DNA from: Alnus glutinosa
Taxonomy: Eukaryota > Streptophyta > Magnoliopsida > Fagales > Betulaceae
Assembly: GCF_958979055.1 (NCBI RefSeq)
Contig: NC_084886.1
Span: 8,765,154-8,829,153 of the forward strand
DNA length: 64,000 nt
Direction of reading: 5' to 3'
In this document: positions 51,968 through 63,411 of the stretch, in pieces
Layout: each line of letters opens with the position of its first letter
Position numbering within the stretch: the stretch's first letter is position 1
Notes under the pieces: generated by a model
Databases searched by the model: none
What the model was told of the DNA's origin: nothing
The model's input: the letters and a program-made list of their open reading frames with translations, nothing else
Program-made: the position numbers and the translations under genes

Positions 51968-51996
51968 CTAGGGTTTCGCAGAACCTATTAAATAAG
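51968..51996 (+). promoter_or_regulatory. Telo-box and 5' UTR splice donor of the AAA-ATPase gene
   Basis: TAGGGTTTCGC (51969-51979) is a telo-box-like element near the start of transcription. AATAAG|GTATGTCC gives a donor after 51996, and GGTGCAG ends an acceptor at 52699, implying a non-coding first exon and a 703-bp leader intron before the coding exon. Confidence 0.5.
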
Positions 51997-52723
51997 GTAT
52001 GTCCCTTCTCTCTCTCTCGCTGGCATGCATTGGACGGTGATTTATCTGAAAATGGATTGAATGCGCAATTTATTTCGTTTTGTTTGCGATGGAAGTAGAG
52101 AAAGAGGTGAAGTTTTTAATCTTTTGTAAGTTGTAAGGACGAGAAAGCCGAGGAATGAAAGAAGTATTGAAGATTCAAAATATTTTGATTAATGGTTATG
52201 TTTTCAAGCCGATTACGACTTGCAGACAGTATTGGAAATGTATCAAATTCTTTGATAACACGTTAATCACTCTTTGTATTTCCACCCTCCGTTGTTTCTT
52301 CATCAGATAACATTAAATAGAAAAAAAAGGTAAAAGAGAAAGCATATGGTTGGTTCTGTAATTAAATTCGCAAGTGATGTTTGAAATTTAGAAAATAAGG
52401 ATGTTTTATTGGAAAAAGATAACACAGAATACATTAAATGCGCGCTGGTTTTTTTACTTCTTCATTTATGTGATGAACGCACACAGTAGTACACAGTACA
52501 CAGACACATTTGTATGTATAAGAGAATGCCCTCGTACAAAAAATATATACACACACATTACCATAAACAGAGTTGAATCAATCACAGTGGAACAACCCTT
52601 TTTTCACTTGAACCAATTAGGGTAATGGGGTGATTGTGGCATTTTAAATAATTGTTTAACACATTGAGTATGAAGTAATTGAGGTGTGCAACGGTGCAGG
52701 TAGTAGAAAATTAAGAGGTAACG

Positions 52724-54581
52724 ATGTATGCAAGGAGAATAAAGTGCAGACATCAGAGATGGGGGTTAGCTTTTCAGCCTTCCAAAGATTTGAGTAGGCC
52801 AAACTGTGTAGAACATGCTTCTTCTCAATCTTTGAGTCGTACACCTTTAGCAAGAAGCCACTCTTCACATAATAGTTTGATTAGAAGACATTTGTTAGAT
52901 TCTATTACACCTAGGGGTCTTGCTGGTGGTAGTAGTTACAGTAGCTTCCATGGGAGGCTTGCAACGTGTTTAAAGAGCAGACAGTTACGTGTCTATAGTT
53001 CTGAAGGCGATGGAAGGAACACAAGTGAGGATGAACATATACCCATTAAAGATGGGAGTAACTTTGATAAGGGAAAGACTTGGCGAGAAAAAGTTAGCGA
53101 AGATGTGAGGCGTTCTGATGCGCATGCTCGGCTTGGGGAACAGGATCAGAAAGAGTGGCTTAAAAGTGAGAAGCTTGCTATTGAGAGTAAGAAGAAGGAA
53201 TCTCCTTTTCTGACCAGACGTGAGAAGTTCAGAAATGAGTTTTCGCGGAGGATTGTTCCGTGGGAGAAGATATCAGTATCATGGGACACATTTCCTTACC
53301 ACATTCAGTAATTACTACTTGCTCACATCTTTTATCGTTGAAATTATGAGATTTTTTCAGTAATTGGAAGTTTTATTTTCTTATAGTGAACACACCAAAA
53401 ATACTTTGGTGGAATGTGCCGCTTCTCATTTGAAACATAAGAAGTTCACTGCTTCTTATGGTGCTCGGTTGACGTCTTCAAGTGGGAGAATATTGCTTCA
53501 GAGCATTCCAGGTTGGTCATTGACCCTATCCAATTTCTCAAGACACATAGGGCTTGTTTGGCAAGAGCAATAAAATTTTCTCTTCCCCTCTTCATTTATT
53601 CCAAAAACAATCAACTTCAAAATATTTTAACTTTATATCACATCAATAATTTTTTATTATTATTTAAATAAAAAAAATTCACTACAATTCAAAACTTTTT
53701 CACTTTTCTATGCAAATTCTTTTTACTTTATATCACATCTATCACTTCCAACTCCACTACCAATTCCCCTTCCCTTACCAAACAAGGCCATACTTATCTT
53801 TACTTGTGCTTATTAGAAGAAGGGATATAATATTTCTACAGGCACTGAACTTTACCGAGAGAGATTAGTGAGAGCACTTGCACGTGATCTACAAGTTCCC
53901 CTACTGGTGCTTGACAGCAACGTTCTCGCTCCTTATGTAAGATTGGTGATAACTTTTATATTTTATACTAGTCAAGTTTTTACTTTGTTAATGTCATTGA
54001 AGGTAAGGTTGTGATTATTATTTCTTTGTTGATTTTGGAGCAGGATTTTGGTGATGATTTTGCATCAGAGTGTGAATCAGATGATGAAGATGCAGAATCT
54101 GGGGAGGAGTGTACTTCGGAATCGGAGGTTGAGGATGAGAATGATGCGAGCAATGAAGAAGAGTGGACTAGCAGTGGTGAGGCAAGTGCTCATGGTAGTG
54201 ATATTGATGAAGTTGATGTGCAAGCAACTGCTGAAGCAGCCCTCAAGAAGCTTATTCCCTACAACCATGAAGAGTTTGAAAAGGTATTGGTCTTTTGGAG
54301 TACTGGGATTTCATGTTAAATTGGAGTCATATTTTGGCATAGTGGAAAATGTAACTTGACATAAATATCACGTGCATCATGTTGTTGTACATTATGTCTT
54401 TGTCTAGGTGTTTTAGGTAAATTTTTGCTCTTCCTAGTTGTAAGGGCTGAAAGAATGGAAGATATCTTAATTTGTGGAATTTGAGGGTGTTTTTACGCGT
54501 TGATAGTTGTTGTTATTTAAAGAAGAGATCACGAGTCAATTGTGCATTAGAATGTTTGGTTCCATCACATATAGCTTGCCT

Positions 54582-54612
<31 letters not shown>

Positions 54613-57600
54613 TTTAGGACCCAAGCAAACTAAGAAGAAATATTAACTGGATAATGTTTTCATATAATATATGTTTACTGCAAATATTCAGAACATATGT
54701 GCTTTGATGCCTTTGTCGGCTAGTTCAAAGCAATAATCTTAGATACTCTTTTCACGGTTTTTTGTTGTAGCTGGAATTCTTTGCGATACTTTTAGATGGT
54801 CTTGAAACACTTACACTACTATGTAGGGAATCTTACTGTAATTGATATGGGCCACATACTCTGATCTATTTGTCATTTTGAAATTACATCTGTTGCAGAG
54901 GGTCTCTGGAGAAGTTGAGAGTTCCTCTGAGTCCTCAAATTCTGAGGCTGTCGAGTCTTCTGATAAATCCAAACAGCCGCTAAAGAAAGGTAATATATGT
55001 CAACTACGTAAGATCTTCATACAAGAACTTTTATGTGCTGCAATATGTTTGTTGTATTTTTTAATATGTTATTGCATCTGGGGGATTAAAGATATGATAT
55101 TTGACACAAACACTAAACACATAAATGCTTATAGATTTGTCAAAGGTGGGTGCTGCTCGTAGTGCAAATCAATACTCTGAGCATGTATGTGGGATTTGGT
55201 ACTAAGACCCTAATGAAGGCTGGCTATGATATCTAGCATTATAACTTGACTAAATCTCTCTTCATACTGGAAGCTTATTTTGGTCTTGGCCTGCTGAATG
55301 ATGATATGCTGCTGTTGCTCTCCTTCTGTCTGTTTGTTAATGTTACCATAGAAAGAAAAAGAAAAGAGAGTTTATTACAGGGAGAGGGGAGATAACTAGG
55401 TTCCATTTGGGTGAGATTTTTTGCCTCTTAGAAAAGTCGACTCCCAACGTTGACTCCTCTTTTCCTTGCAAGAGCATTTGGAGGACTAAGGTTCCTTTGA
55501 GGATGGCTTTTTTCACTTGGACAACTTCCTTAGGGAAAATCTTTACCTCGGATAATCTTTGCAAGCCTCACATCATAGGGATAGATCGGTGTCGTATGTG
55601 TAAAATAAGTGGGGGGAACTCTACATCATCTCCTTCTTCATTGTGACGTTGCAAGAGATTTGTGGAATATGGTCGTCCGGATGTTTGGAATAAAGTGGGT
55701 TATGCCTAGATGAGTGGTGGATCTTCTGTTTTTTTTTTGATAAGTAATAAAATTTTATTTAAAAAGCGTAAGGTGTCTCGAAGTATATATGAAGTATACA
55801 CAGGAATAATCAAATTAGTCAAAAAGAAAAAAGAAAAAAAAAAGAAACCCACAAACCCACTAGACTCTAAAACCCCTAGACCCACAAGAGGCACACAACA
55901 CCACATCATGTGAGCCTTGCTTTTCTAATGCCTAGAGGGTGCGCTTGCATCGCTGTAGTTAATGGAGCTTTTCAAATTCAACAGTTCTCTTCTACCTTTG
56001 GTCTTTTGGCGCGCTACTATTGTTTCCCGATGATATTCCTCTTCAATGGCATCGACGATTGCCAAGGACGGAACCTCGCCATGAACACCATCCATCGCCC
56101 AATCCAAGGGCCTGTCGGGATGTAAAACACTCAAAGGGTAAGGGGATTCTTCATCCTTCCCATTCCAAAACTCATCACCATGATCCCACACTACGATCTA
56201 ACCATCCGGGCCAAAGCCTACCGGCCACTTCTGAGACTGGATCTGGCCATTAATTATGGACTCCTCACCCTTTTCATCGTTTGGAGTGTTGCAGCCACCC
56301 AAAAGGGATGGAATCCCTTCCACCCAACTAGGACCTTTTGGTTTGTTGGAAAGGAAGGGTCAATCGGAACGATATTAATATTCTTTAAATGTTGTCCCTT
56401 GTTTTTTAATGTGGTGCGTTTGGAGAGAAATGAATACTCGAAGTTTCGATAATTGTGAGAAGATGAGTTTGAATTTACAACTGATTTCTTAAATCCCTCT
56501 TTGAGTGGATCTCTGCTAAGACCCTTCTCAATATCTCTAGCTTTGTAGACCTTTGTGCTTCTTTTTTCTTTCTTGATTTGTTGGGTGTTTTTCTTTGGTA
56601 TACTTTCGTGTACTTGGTTATGGCCCTTGCGCTTTTTATGAATTATTTCACTTATCAACAACAAAAAAAAAAAAACAGAAGGAAAGAAAGTGGACTCAAT
56701 TGATATTTAAAGTTTACCTTTTAGTTTGTTTGAGTTCCAATTCAATGCAACCATGCAGTTAAGATGTATGTTATATTGTAGCTCTCTCTCATGTTATATG
56801 GCATCTCTTTACACATATGGACACATGGTGCTTTAAGTGTTCCATATTTGAGGAAATTTTAGGGGCTGTTTGGTAATTTTTTTGAAAAATGTTTTGGAAA
56901 ATAATTATGATTGCTAGAGACTAGGAGGCTGTCAAATAGATTGGCAGCTACCGTAGTGGCCACCACATAGATATGACGGTGGCAGCCACTGACAGATCGG
57001 GTGACCCTGGGATGGTGGATTTGGCGGCCACCGTAGGGTGACCAGACAGATCATGGTGGCCACCACGCGGATTTGGTAGCCACACATGCATATCAATGGC
57101 CGCCATGTGGATCTGCCAGCCTCCTGCCGCGAAGGCCAACCTCCACCTTTATTTTATTTTATAAATATTTTTTATATGTAACAAGGCAGCCCCAATGAGC
57201 TTATGTTTTGTTTTTTTTAAAAAGTGTTTTGTGGTTTGTTTTAGAGAGTGTGTTAGTGGTGGGGGCTACATTTTTTTGAGAAGTGTTTTCAGTGTATGGA
57301 AATTGAGAAGGGGTTCTTAAAATTTTGCCAAACCAACCTTTGAATGTTCACACTGTTGCTTTCTCGCAGACGTTTGTGATTCATGTGACTTGTAGGCAGA
57401 CCCTTTTCCCCCAGATTAGTCTCATACATGCACACACATATCTACATGCATACATGAGGTGTATATGTGTATGGATGTATCTATCCACATGCATAGCTAT
57501 ACATATATGGATCCTAAAGACAAGTGGGATTCACAAACATATGTATCCACATACATAGCTGATGTGTATTGGTTGCTCATGGTGTTTTCGGTGTTGCATC

Positions 57601-60600
57601 GAGCTATTATATGCTTTCTACAGTTTCAAAATTATTATTACCTTTTCTTATTAAATCTTATGGTCTTTCTGGGTGGCATTAATTCGTTACTTTATTGCTC
57701 GTTGATTTTTTCTAGGTGATCGGGTGAAATACATTGGGGCTTCTGTATGTATTGAAGCAGATAACAGGTCATAATTTGATTCTTCTCTGTGTTTTCTCCA
57801 TTTTAGCATTAAAGATTTAATAGGTTAATCATAAATTGAAATAGTAAAGTTCATTTTAGAATCTAGTTGGTGATTCTTCTATACATTGAATGAATAAATG
57901 TTTTATGTTTTTTTGATAAGTAATCAAAATATCATTAAAAAAAGCGCAAAGGCGCAACCCAAATTTACAGGAAGTACACAAGAGATACACCTAGCTAGGA
58001 AAAGAAAAAATATCAACAAAAATCATGAAAGCTAGACATATTAAGGTAGTCAAAAGCAGCTGTCCAATCGTAAATAGTATTGAAGAAAAAAGACTTTACA
58101 CCACCGTACTCTCGCGGTCTTCAAAAATTCGATTGTTTCTTTTCCTCAAAAGACACTACATTAGGTAGGACAAAGCCTTCTTCCACACTATTGCACTTTG
58201 AAGACTACCACACTGTCCTCTCCCACTGCTGCACTTTGACTAGAAACACCCTTAGCCCCTCCTGATATTTTTCCATTTCCCCACCATATATGACCCATGA
58301 ACCTCACTTGAACACCAACCACCCCACAAGTTGCCATATTTAGAATTCACCACCTCCCTCCACATGGTCTTTCTCATGCACATAACGCCATAGACACTTT
58401 CCCAAACAAGCACTGTTGAACATAAGCAGGTTTTAGACCTTCAACCCTTCCTCAGAGATTGGATAACAAACCTTGGACCAGCTTACTAGGTAAAATTTGA
58501 ACTTTTCATCAAGCCCAGCCCACAAAAAAATCCCACTGTAATTCCTCTATGTGAATGGCAACACTGGTGGGGAGGGGAAAGAGAGACAATAAATAAGTAG
58601 GCAGATTGGATATGATGCTCTTAATCAAAATAATCCTTCCACCTTAGACAAGTACATCATCTTGTAGCTAGCCAAGTGGTGCTCAATCTTCTCAATAACG
58701 CCATCCCAAATAGGCTGCACAATACACAATACCTTCCAAATTTTGCCACCATGATGTTTTCAAACTGTCTCTTGCAAGACGCCAATAAATGAGCAACTGT
58801 TCTGGGGATAAGCCACAAAACTCCAAACAGCCCAAACACTAAGGACTGCAATTCTCTAGTATGTCACAGTGAAGAAAGTAGACAATCTGTCATCTCAAGG
58901 ATTAGTTTCACTCTTGGCTGGCAAAGTAAGTCATGAGAGTGTAATTAGTTTCAAGTTCAACTCAAGGATTTATTTTTTTTGATGGAATTTGAACCTTTTA
59001 ATGTATGTTATGCTCTGGATCTCAATAATCTTTTTGCAGTTGCTCAGTTGTTTGATGCTGCATTAGAATTAATGATGTGTGTGCCACTTTATGCTATTAC
59101 TTTTCTATAATTTTGTTAATTTTTTTTTTCATGCTTTTTACTCTAGGCTGCTTGTCTGTAGAAGTTTGCTTAATTCTGTGTTATTTTTATTAGTTTGAAT
59201 GCTACCATAAGTTAGTTCCGAATTTCGAACGTGTGGTTAGAATTGTTTTGAGGGGCGTGTAATTGGTAGCACATCGATCTTTAGGAGATTTAGCCTACAT
59301 GTGGAAATAAGAGAGTGCTATGCTACTAATTGGTTGGACTTTGATTTTGTGACAAATGACAAGCATGCTGTGTGGAAGGGTCATATTTGTCATCTATCTT
59401 TTGAAATCCTTTAGCATGATCTCTTCGCCCCGTGAACTGTGACTTCACCCTCACCTGACATCAGAGTATATAATGCATAACAGGATCATATTGGGGAAGA
59501 TACCAACATCTGATGGTCTGACAAATGCTTATACCATTATTCGTGGCAGGTGGGTTGGTAAGTCATCCCAATGTATAGAAGAAAAACTCTTGGATGCCCC
59601 TCTACTCTTGGCGTTTTCTTGAAACTGCTTGGGTCAATGGTTTTTCTTTGTGAGGTTCTAAGCCGGTTCCTTGTCTCTTCCATGGTCTTAGCTGTTAACC
59701 AGTGATTACATTTGCTCTAATATTTCAAGAAATTTTAGCTCTTGTGCTATTTGTGCATCAGTAGTTAGTAAATGGTTATATATTTTTGTAGTCTGTTATT
59801 TCCATTGCAATGCCTTTTTTAAACCCTAAAATTTACTGATTACCTAAATAGTCACGATAATTTTTTTTTTTAAAGATTTCTTTTCCCATTTTTACTACTT
59901 TCTATCTGGGATTGGTCTTACAGTTCCCTAACTCTTTTTTTTTTTTTTTAAATTTTTTTGGTCTCCCCGAAAAAGAGAAAGAGGTGTTCCTGATTTTTGT
60001 AGTCTCTTTAAATCACCTTGTGATGTAGAAGCATGTCAATAATTTTGGAATTGGTACTTTTGCTCGCTGATTTTCAAGGCAACAACACAAATTCAACAGA
60101 AAGTAGCAAACTAAGCTTTCTTGAAGCTGCAGAAAGAGACTTTCTTATGATTTCTGTAACCCATTATAGTCAGAAATCAGCATTGTAGAAGTAGAATACC
60201 TCAGAGCTAAAATGCACGCGTCAGTTTAAAGATTTAATTAGTACTTAATAAGCAGGCATTGTTTTCTTTTGTAGACATTCTACTGACTTTCGGGATTTAG
60301 AATATATTGTGGTTAGCTCCATTGTGTTTATTGTGGTGTATTTGGCGGGAACGAAATGCGCGGCTCTTTAAAGATGTAGAGACATCAATGGTGGAGCTAC
60401 ATAAGCGTTTGCTTAATATGTTATATATTTGGATAGCATCCAATCATTGCTTGAATGATTTTACTTTTGTAGACTTTTTAAATTTATTCTTTTCTCGTCC
60501 CATTTAGGGGCTCTCTTTTATACTTCTCGTGTATAAGGGTTGCGCCCCTCTGCGCTTTTAATGAATTGAATTACAATTACTCATAAAAAAAGAAGAAGCA

Positions 60601-63411
60601 TAATGTTGGTGCAGCATTTAGTGCAGTAGCTGTCACTTCAATGTTACTGCACCAAGTTGGTGGCAGCTATATCCTGGGCAAGTTACTACAGCTTTTATTG
60701 CGGGTTGATTCTGTTGGAGTTGTTGATGAACGACAGTAGATTTTTAATATATTTTGCTGGATTATAATGAAGTGATCCTGCATTTTTCATTTTGAATAGG
60801 TGACTGGCTGGGTTTTGAATTGTGAGCTATCTTACGATATTTCATTTCCTGCTGGATCATCCTTGTTGTGCTATGAGGAAAGTGATATCTGTGGCTGATA
60901 TTCTTTCAAGGGCATATGTTCAGTGAAATGCTTTGACATCTAAATGGCATAAATTTATACCCTGGTTATGCGAATGAAGTAATGGCTCAATTGGACATAT
61001 GCAGAAGCAGTATGGAGAGATTTAGAATCATGTACTTGATGGAACCTTTAGCATATAGCTGGTTGGAACCTGAAGATTGAAAATCAGAATAGTAGATCTA
61101 TATTATGTATACTTGTGCAATCGTTTTTATTTGAGTGGTTGTATATTGGCTTCATTTTCTGATCTATTTCTAACTGATAAGTAGATTGTAATTGCATTAT
61201 TTTTGTATCATCATCCCTTTTTCCCACGTGATATTTATACATATGACAATTCTGATATGTGTTAATATGCTCTTTTTATAAGCATGGATGTTGATATGGG
61301 ATATAGGGTGCTTCTTACAAGTCCGGTTGCCTCTATGCCTATGACTTACTTGGGTTTGCCGTTGGGTGCTTCTTACAAGTCCAATTCTATTTGGAATGGT
61401 GTTATTGAAAAAATGGAAAGGAGGTTGGCAGGTTGGAAGCGGATGTACTTGTCGAAGGGTGCCCGGTTGACTCTTATCAAAAGTTCGCTCTTCAACATTC
61501 CAACTTATTACCTATCTTTGTTTCCTATGCCAGTGAGGGTGGCTAATCGTCTTGATAAAATCCAAAAGGATTTTCTTTGGGGAGGCATTGGTGATGAGAA
61601 AAAGTTCCATCTTGTGAGTTGGAAGAAGATTTGTACACCTTTATACGCAGGTGGGTTGGGAGTTCACAATCTCATCCAGTTCAATCGAGCGCTCTTGGGT
61701 AAATGGTTATGGAGATATGGTAGGGAGAGAGAGGCTTTATGGCGTTTGGTTATTGATGCCAAATTTCAAAGTCTTAAGGGCGGGTGGTGCTCGAAAGAGG
61801 TCTTGGGTTCCTTTGGAGTGGGTGTATGGAAACATATTAGGAGGGGGTGGGAGGATTTCCGCAATTTTGTTCGTTTTGAAGTGGGGAGTGGAGCTAATAT
61901 TAGTTTTTGGCATGACCGGTGGTGTGGGGATAGTTCCTTGAAGCAATGCTTTCCAGCGCTCTTTTGTATTGTAAGGAACAAAGACGCGATGGTGGCGGAT
62001 AATTTGGTGGTCCTTAATGGTGTAGTTCAGTGGAATGTTCTTTTCACAAGACATATCCAGGATTGGGAGATGGATTTGGTTCTCTCTCTCTTCGACCGAT
62101 TATATTCTACTTCGATTCGTCATGGTGAGGGTGACAGATTAGTGTGGAATCCCTCTAAAAAAGGTTTATTTGAGGTGAGTTCCTTCTATGTAAAGCTCTG
62201 TAGGAAAGATGGCCCTTCTCTTCCTTCTTTTCCTTGGAAAAATATTTGGCGTGTTAAGGCTCCAACTAGGGTGGCTTTCTTCGTATAGTCAGCAGCTTTG
62301 GGCAAAATTTTGACTCATGATAACTTGCGTAAGAGGAATGCTATAGTAATGGAGTGGTGTTGTCTTTGCAAGAAAAGTAGGGAGTCTATTGATCACTTGT
62401 TGCTTCATTGTGAGGTAGCTCGGGCCCTGTGGAGCTACGTTCTTAATTTATTTGGGGTTGAGTGGGTTATGCCACATTCGGTGTTGGAGTTATTGATTAG
62501 TTGGGGAGCGGCTATTGGGAGTCGGCATGCGAAAGAGGTTTGGCGGTTAGCTCCTCTATGCTTGTTGTGGTGTATTTGGAGGGAGCGGAATGCTCGTCTG
62601 TTTGAAGATGTAGAGACACCTATGGTGGAGCTAAGGAAGCGGTTGCTCAACACTTTATACTCTTGGATAGCGCCATATCGTAGTTTGAGTCTTTACTTTT
62701 GTAGGCTTCTTAAATTTACTTTTTGTTCGACCCGCTTAAGGGCTCTCTTGTATACTTCCCGTGTATAAGGGTTGCGCCCCTTAGCGCTTTTCAATAAATT
62801 GCTATTACCTATCAAAAAAAAAAAAAAAAATATAGGTATGATTGCATTTCAGATAGATTGATACAGAGAATCTTGAACAGAAAGAATACTTATATGGTTG
62901 GGATATGCCTACATTCGCACATGCAAATATATTATTGTTATTGTTTTTTTTTTGATAAGTAAGAAAAATATCATTAAAAAAGCGCAAAGCGCAATCAAGT
63001 ACACATGAAGTATACAAGAAAGGCATCTAAGAGGAAGTAGAAAACAATACAAGGAAATCATTAAAACTAAACGTTAGATAGTCAATGCTTCCTTTTCTGT
63101 TTCTTTTTTGTTTTTTGAGCTGTTTTATATATTATCATAAATGTGGGTTATTCATTTTAGGCAGCAGAATTAAGTAATATTCAAATGTTTGTATTCTTAT
63201 TATAAGTATATTCATAATATCAAATTATCTTGGTTATTAATCAAAGCTTGGCGTCTTTTCAGGCCTTTATCAAATGGTCAACGTGGAGAGGTATATGAGG
63301 TGAGTGGTGATCGAGTTGCTGTCATTTTGGACATTGATGAAAAAAATGCTAATGAAGGAGAGGAGGATAAGCTCCAAGAGCCTTCAAAACCTCCAATTTA
63401 TTGGATAGATG
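52724..63411 (+). CDS. AAA-type ATPase family protein, N-terminal exons (continues past the window)
   Basis: Seven coding exons join in frame: 52724-53307, 53387-53511, 53842-53936, 54044-54283, 54899-54989, 57716-57767 and 63263-63411 (donor GTAATTTT), covering about 445 residues. The product starts MYARRIKCRHQRWGLAFQ; its first 90 or so residues are Arg/Ser-rich and nearly free of acid, like a mitochondrial presequence. Then come SWDTFPYHIHEHTKNTLVEC, a long run ending FTASYGARLTSSSGRILL, and GTELYRERLVRALARDLQ, the FHA-like/pre-AAA block of a plant P-loop ATPase family related to spastin/fidgetin-type proteins. An acidic stretch (DFGDDFASECESDDED...) and GDRVKYIG follow. Walker A and B are not in the window and should lie to the right. 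The introns after exons 54899-54989 and 57716-57767 are 2.7 and 5.5 kb and full of LINEs. Confidence 0.88.
53550..53789. mobile_element. Harbinger-like MITE in an AAA-ATPase intron
   Basis: The ends GGGCTTGTTTGGCAAGAGC and CCCTTACCAAACAAGGCC are inverted repeats, and ATA flanks both sides. The interior shares TATCACATCAATAATTTTTTATTATTATTTAAATAA with the GS1 intron MITE at 47822-48127. 240 bp, non-coding. Confidence 0.8.
54584..54608. repeat. (GT)n microsatellite
   Basis: A run of about 12 GT units in the intron between the fourth and fifth coding exons of the AAA-ATPase gene. Confidence 0.9.
55330..55728 (+). mobile_element. LINE fragment, left half (host of a nested LINE)
   Basis: Frames read SIWRTKVPLRMAFFTWTTSL, GKIFTSDNLCKPHIIGIDRC and RMCKISGGNS, the zinc-binding reverse-transcriptase C-terminal (zf-RVT) region, with a frameshift after SGGNSTS. 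The copy stops at GGTGGATCTTCTG, where an opposite-strand LINE begins; the matching right half resumes at about 56337. Confidence 0.85.
55729..56336 (-). mobile_element. Nested ORF1-only LINE derivative
   Basis: On the minus strand: a frame including DWAMDGVHGEVPSLAIVDAI, EEEYHRETIVARQ and KGRRELLNLKSSINYSDASA, then a stop, then a 3' tail with TATACTTCATATATACTTCG, TTTTAAATAAAATTTTATTACTTATC and a poly(A). This is the same order and the same junction as the plus-strand copy at 1795-2785: ORF1 end, short tail, no endonuclease or RT. It sits inside a plus-strand LINE (55330-56675). Confidence 0.75.
56337..56675 (+). mobile_element. LINE fragment, right half
   Basis: It resumes with VCWKGRVNRNDINIL, MLSLVF and a GERN-like region of the LINE C-terminus, then the 3' tail (TACTTTCGTGTACTTGG, CTTGCGCTTTTTATGAATTATTTCACTTATC) and poly(A) at about 56661-56675. 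Together with 55330-55728 it forms one 5'-truncated LINE. Confidence 0.75.
56862..57341. mobile_element. MITE with GGCCACC core in an AAA-ATPase intron
   Basis: The end GGGGCTGTTTGGTAATTTTT is inverted at right as TTAAAATTTTGCCAAACCAACC. The core (56945-57130) repeats GTGGCCACCACATAGAT / GTGGCCACCACGCGGAT / GGCGGCCACCGTAGGGTGACC / GGCCGCCATGTGGAT at about 25-40 bp spacing. No transposase. Confidence 0.65.
57909..58900 (-). mobile_element. LINE fragment, antisense to the AAA-ATPase gene
   Basis: The minus strand has a 3' tail (CTTGTGTACTTCCTGTAAATT, GCGCCTTTGCGCTTTTTTTAA, TTACTTATC then poly(A) at the left end) and LINE C-terminal blocks such as KMMYLSKVEG, FLWAGLDEKFKFYLVSWSK and TVAHLLASCKRQFENIMVA, out of order or frameshifted, indicating internal deletions. 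Confidence 0.75.
60307..60595 (+). mobile_element. 5'-truncated LINE end
   Basis: Encodes LAPLCLLWCIWRERNARLFK and MVELHKRLLNMLYIWIAS, nearly the same as the C-terminus of the LINE at 61284-62830 (LAPLCLLWCIWRERNARLFE). It ends with TAAGGGTTGCGCCCCTCTGC, a CGCTTTTAATGAATTG-like tail and an A-rich tract. It is a short, heavily truncated insertion of the same subfamily. Confidence 0.85.
61284..62830 (+). mobile_element. 5'-truncated LINE with RT C-terminus and zf-RVT domain
   Basis: The plus strand is open for 334 codons from 61284 (SMPMTYLGLPLGASYKSNSI, GWKRMYLSKGARLTLIKSSL, RLDKIQKDFLWGGIGDEKKF, ANISFWHDRWCGD) to a TAG at 62286-62288, then continues in frame for 156 more codons (LGKILTHDNLRKRNAIVMEW, CCLCKKSRESIDHLLLHC, LWCIWRERNARLF). 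The single stop splits what was one ORF2 C-terminal region including the zinc-ribbon-like HLLLHC block. It ends with CGTGTATAAGGGTTGCGCC, TTACCTATC and poly(A) at 62813-62830. Endonuclease and most of RT are lacking. Its good preservation suggests a fairly recent insertion. Confidence 0.92.
62943..63060 (-). mobile_element. LINE 3'-end stub
   Basis: The minus strand reads CTTGTATACTTCATGTGTAC, TTGATTGCGCTTTGCGCTTT, then AATGATATTTTTCTTACTTATC and poly(A). Only about 100 bp of tail inserted. It lies 200 bp upstream of the last coding exon of the window. Confidence 0.75.

Noticed and set aside
61651..62054. ORFs overlapping the LINE on both strands
   Set aside because: They are shadows of the RT C-terminal frame, which alone shows family motifs.
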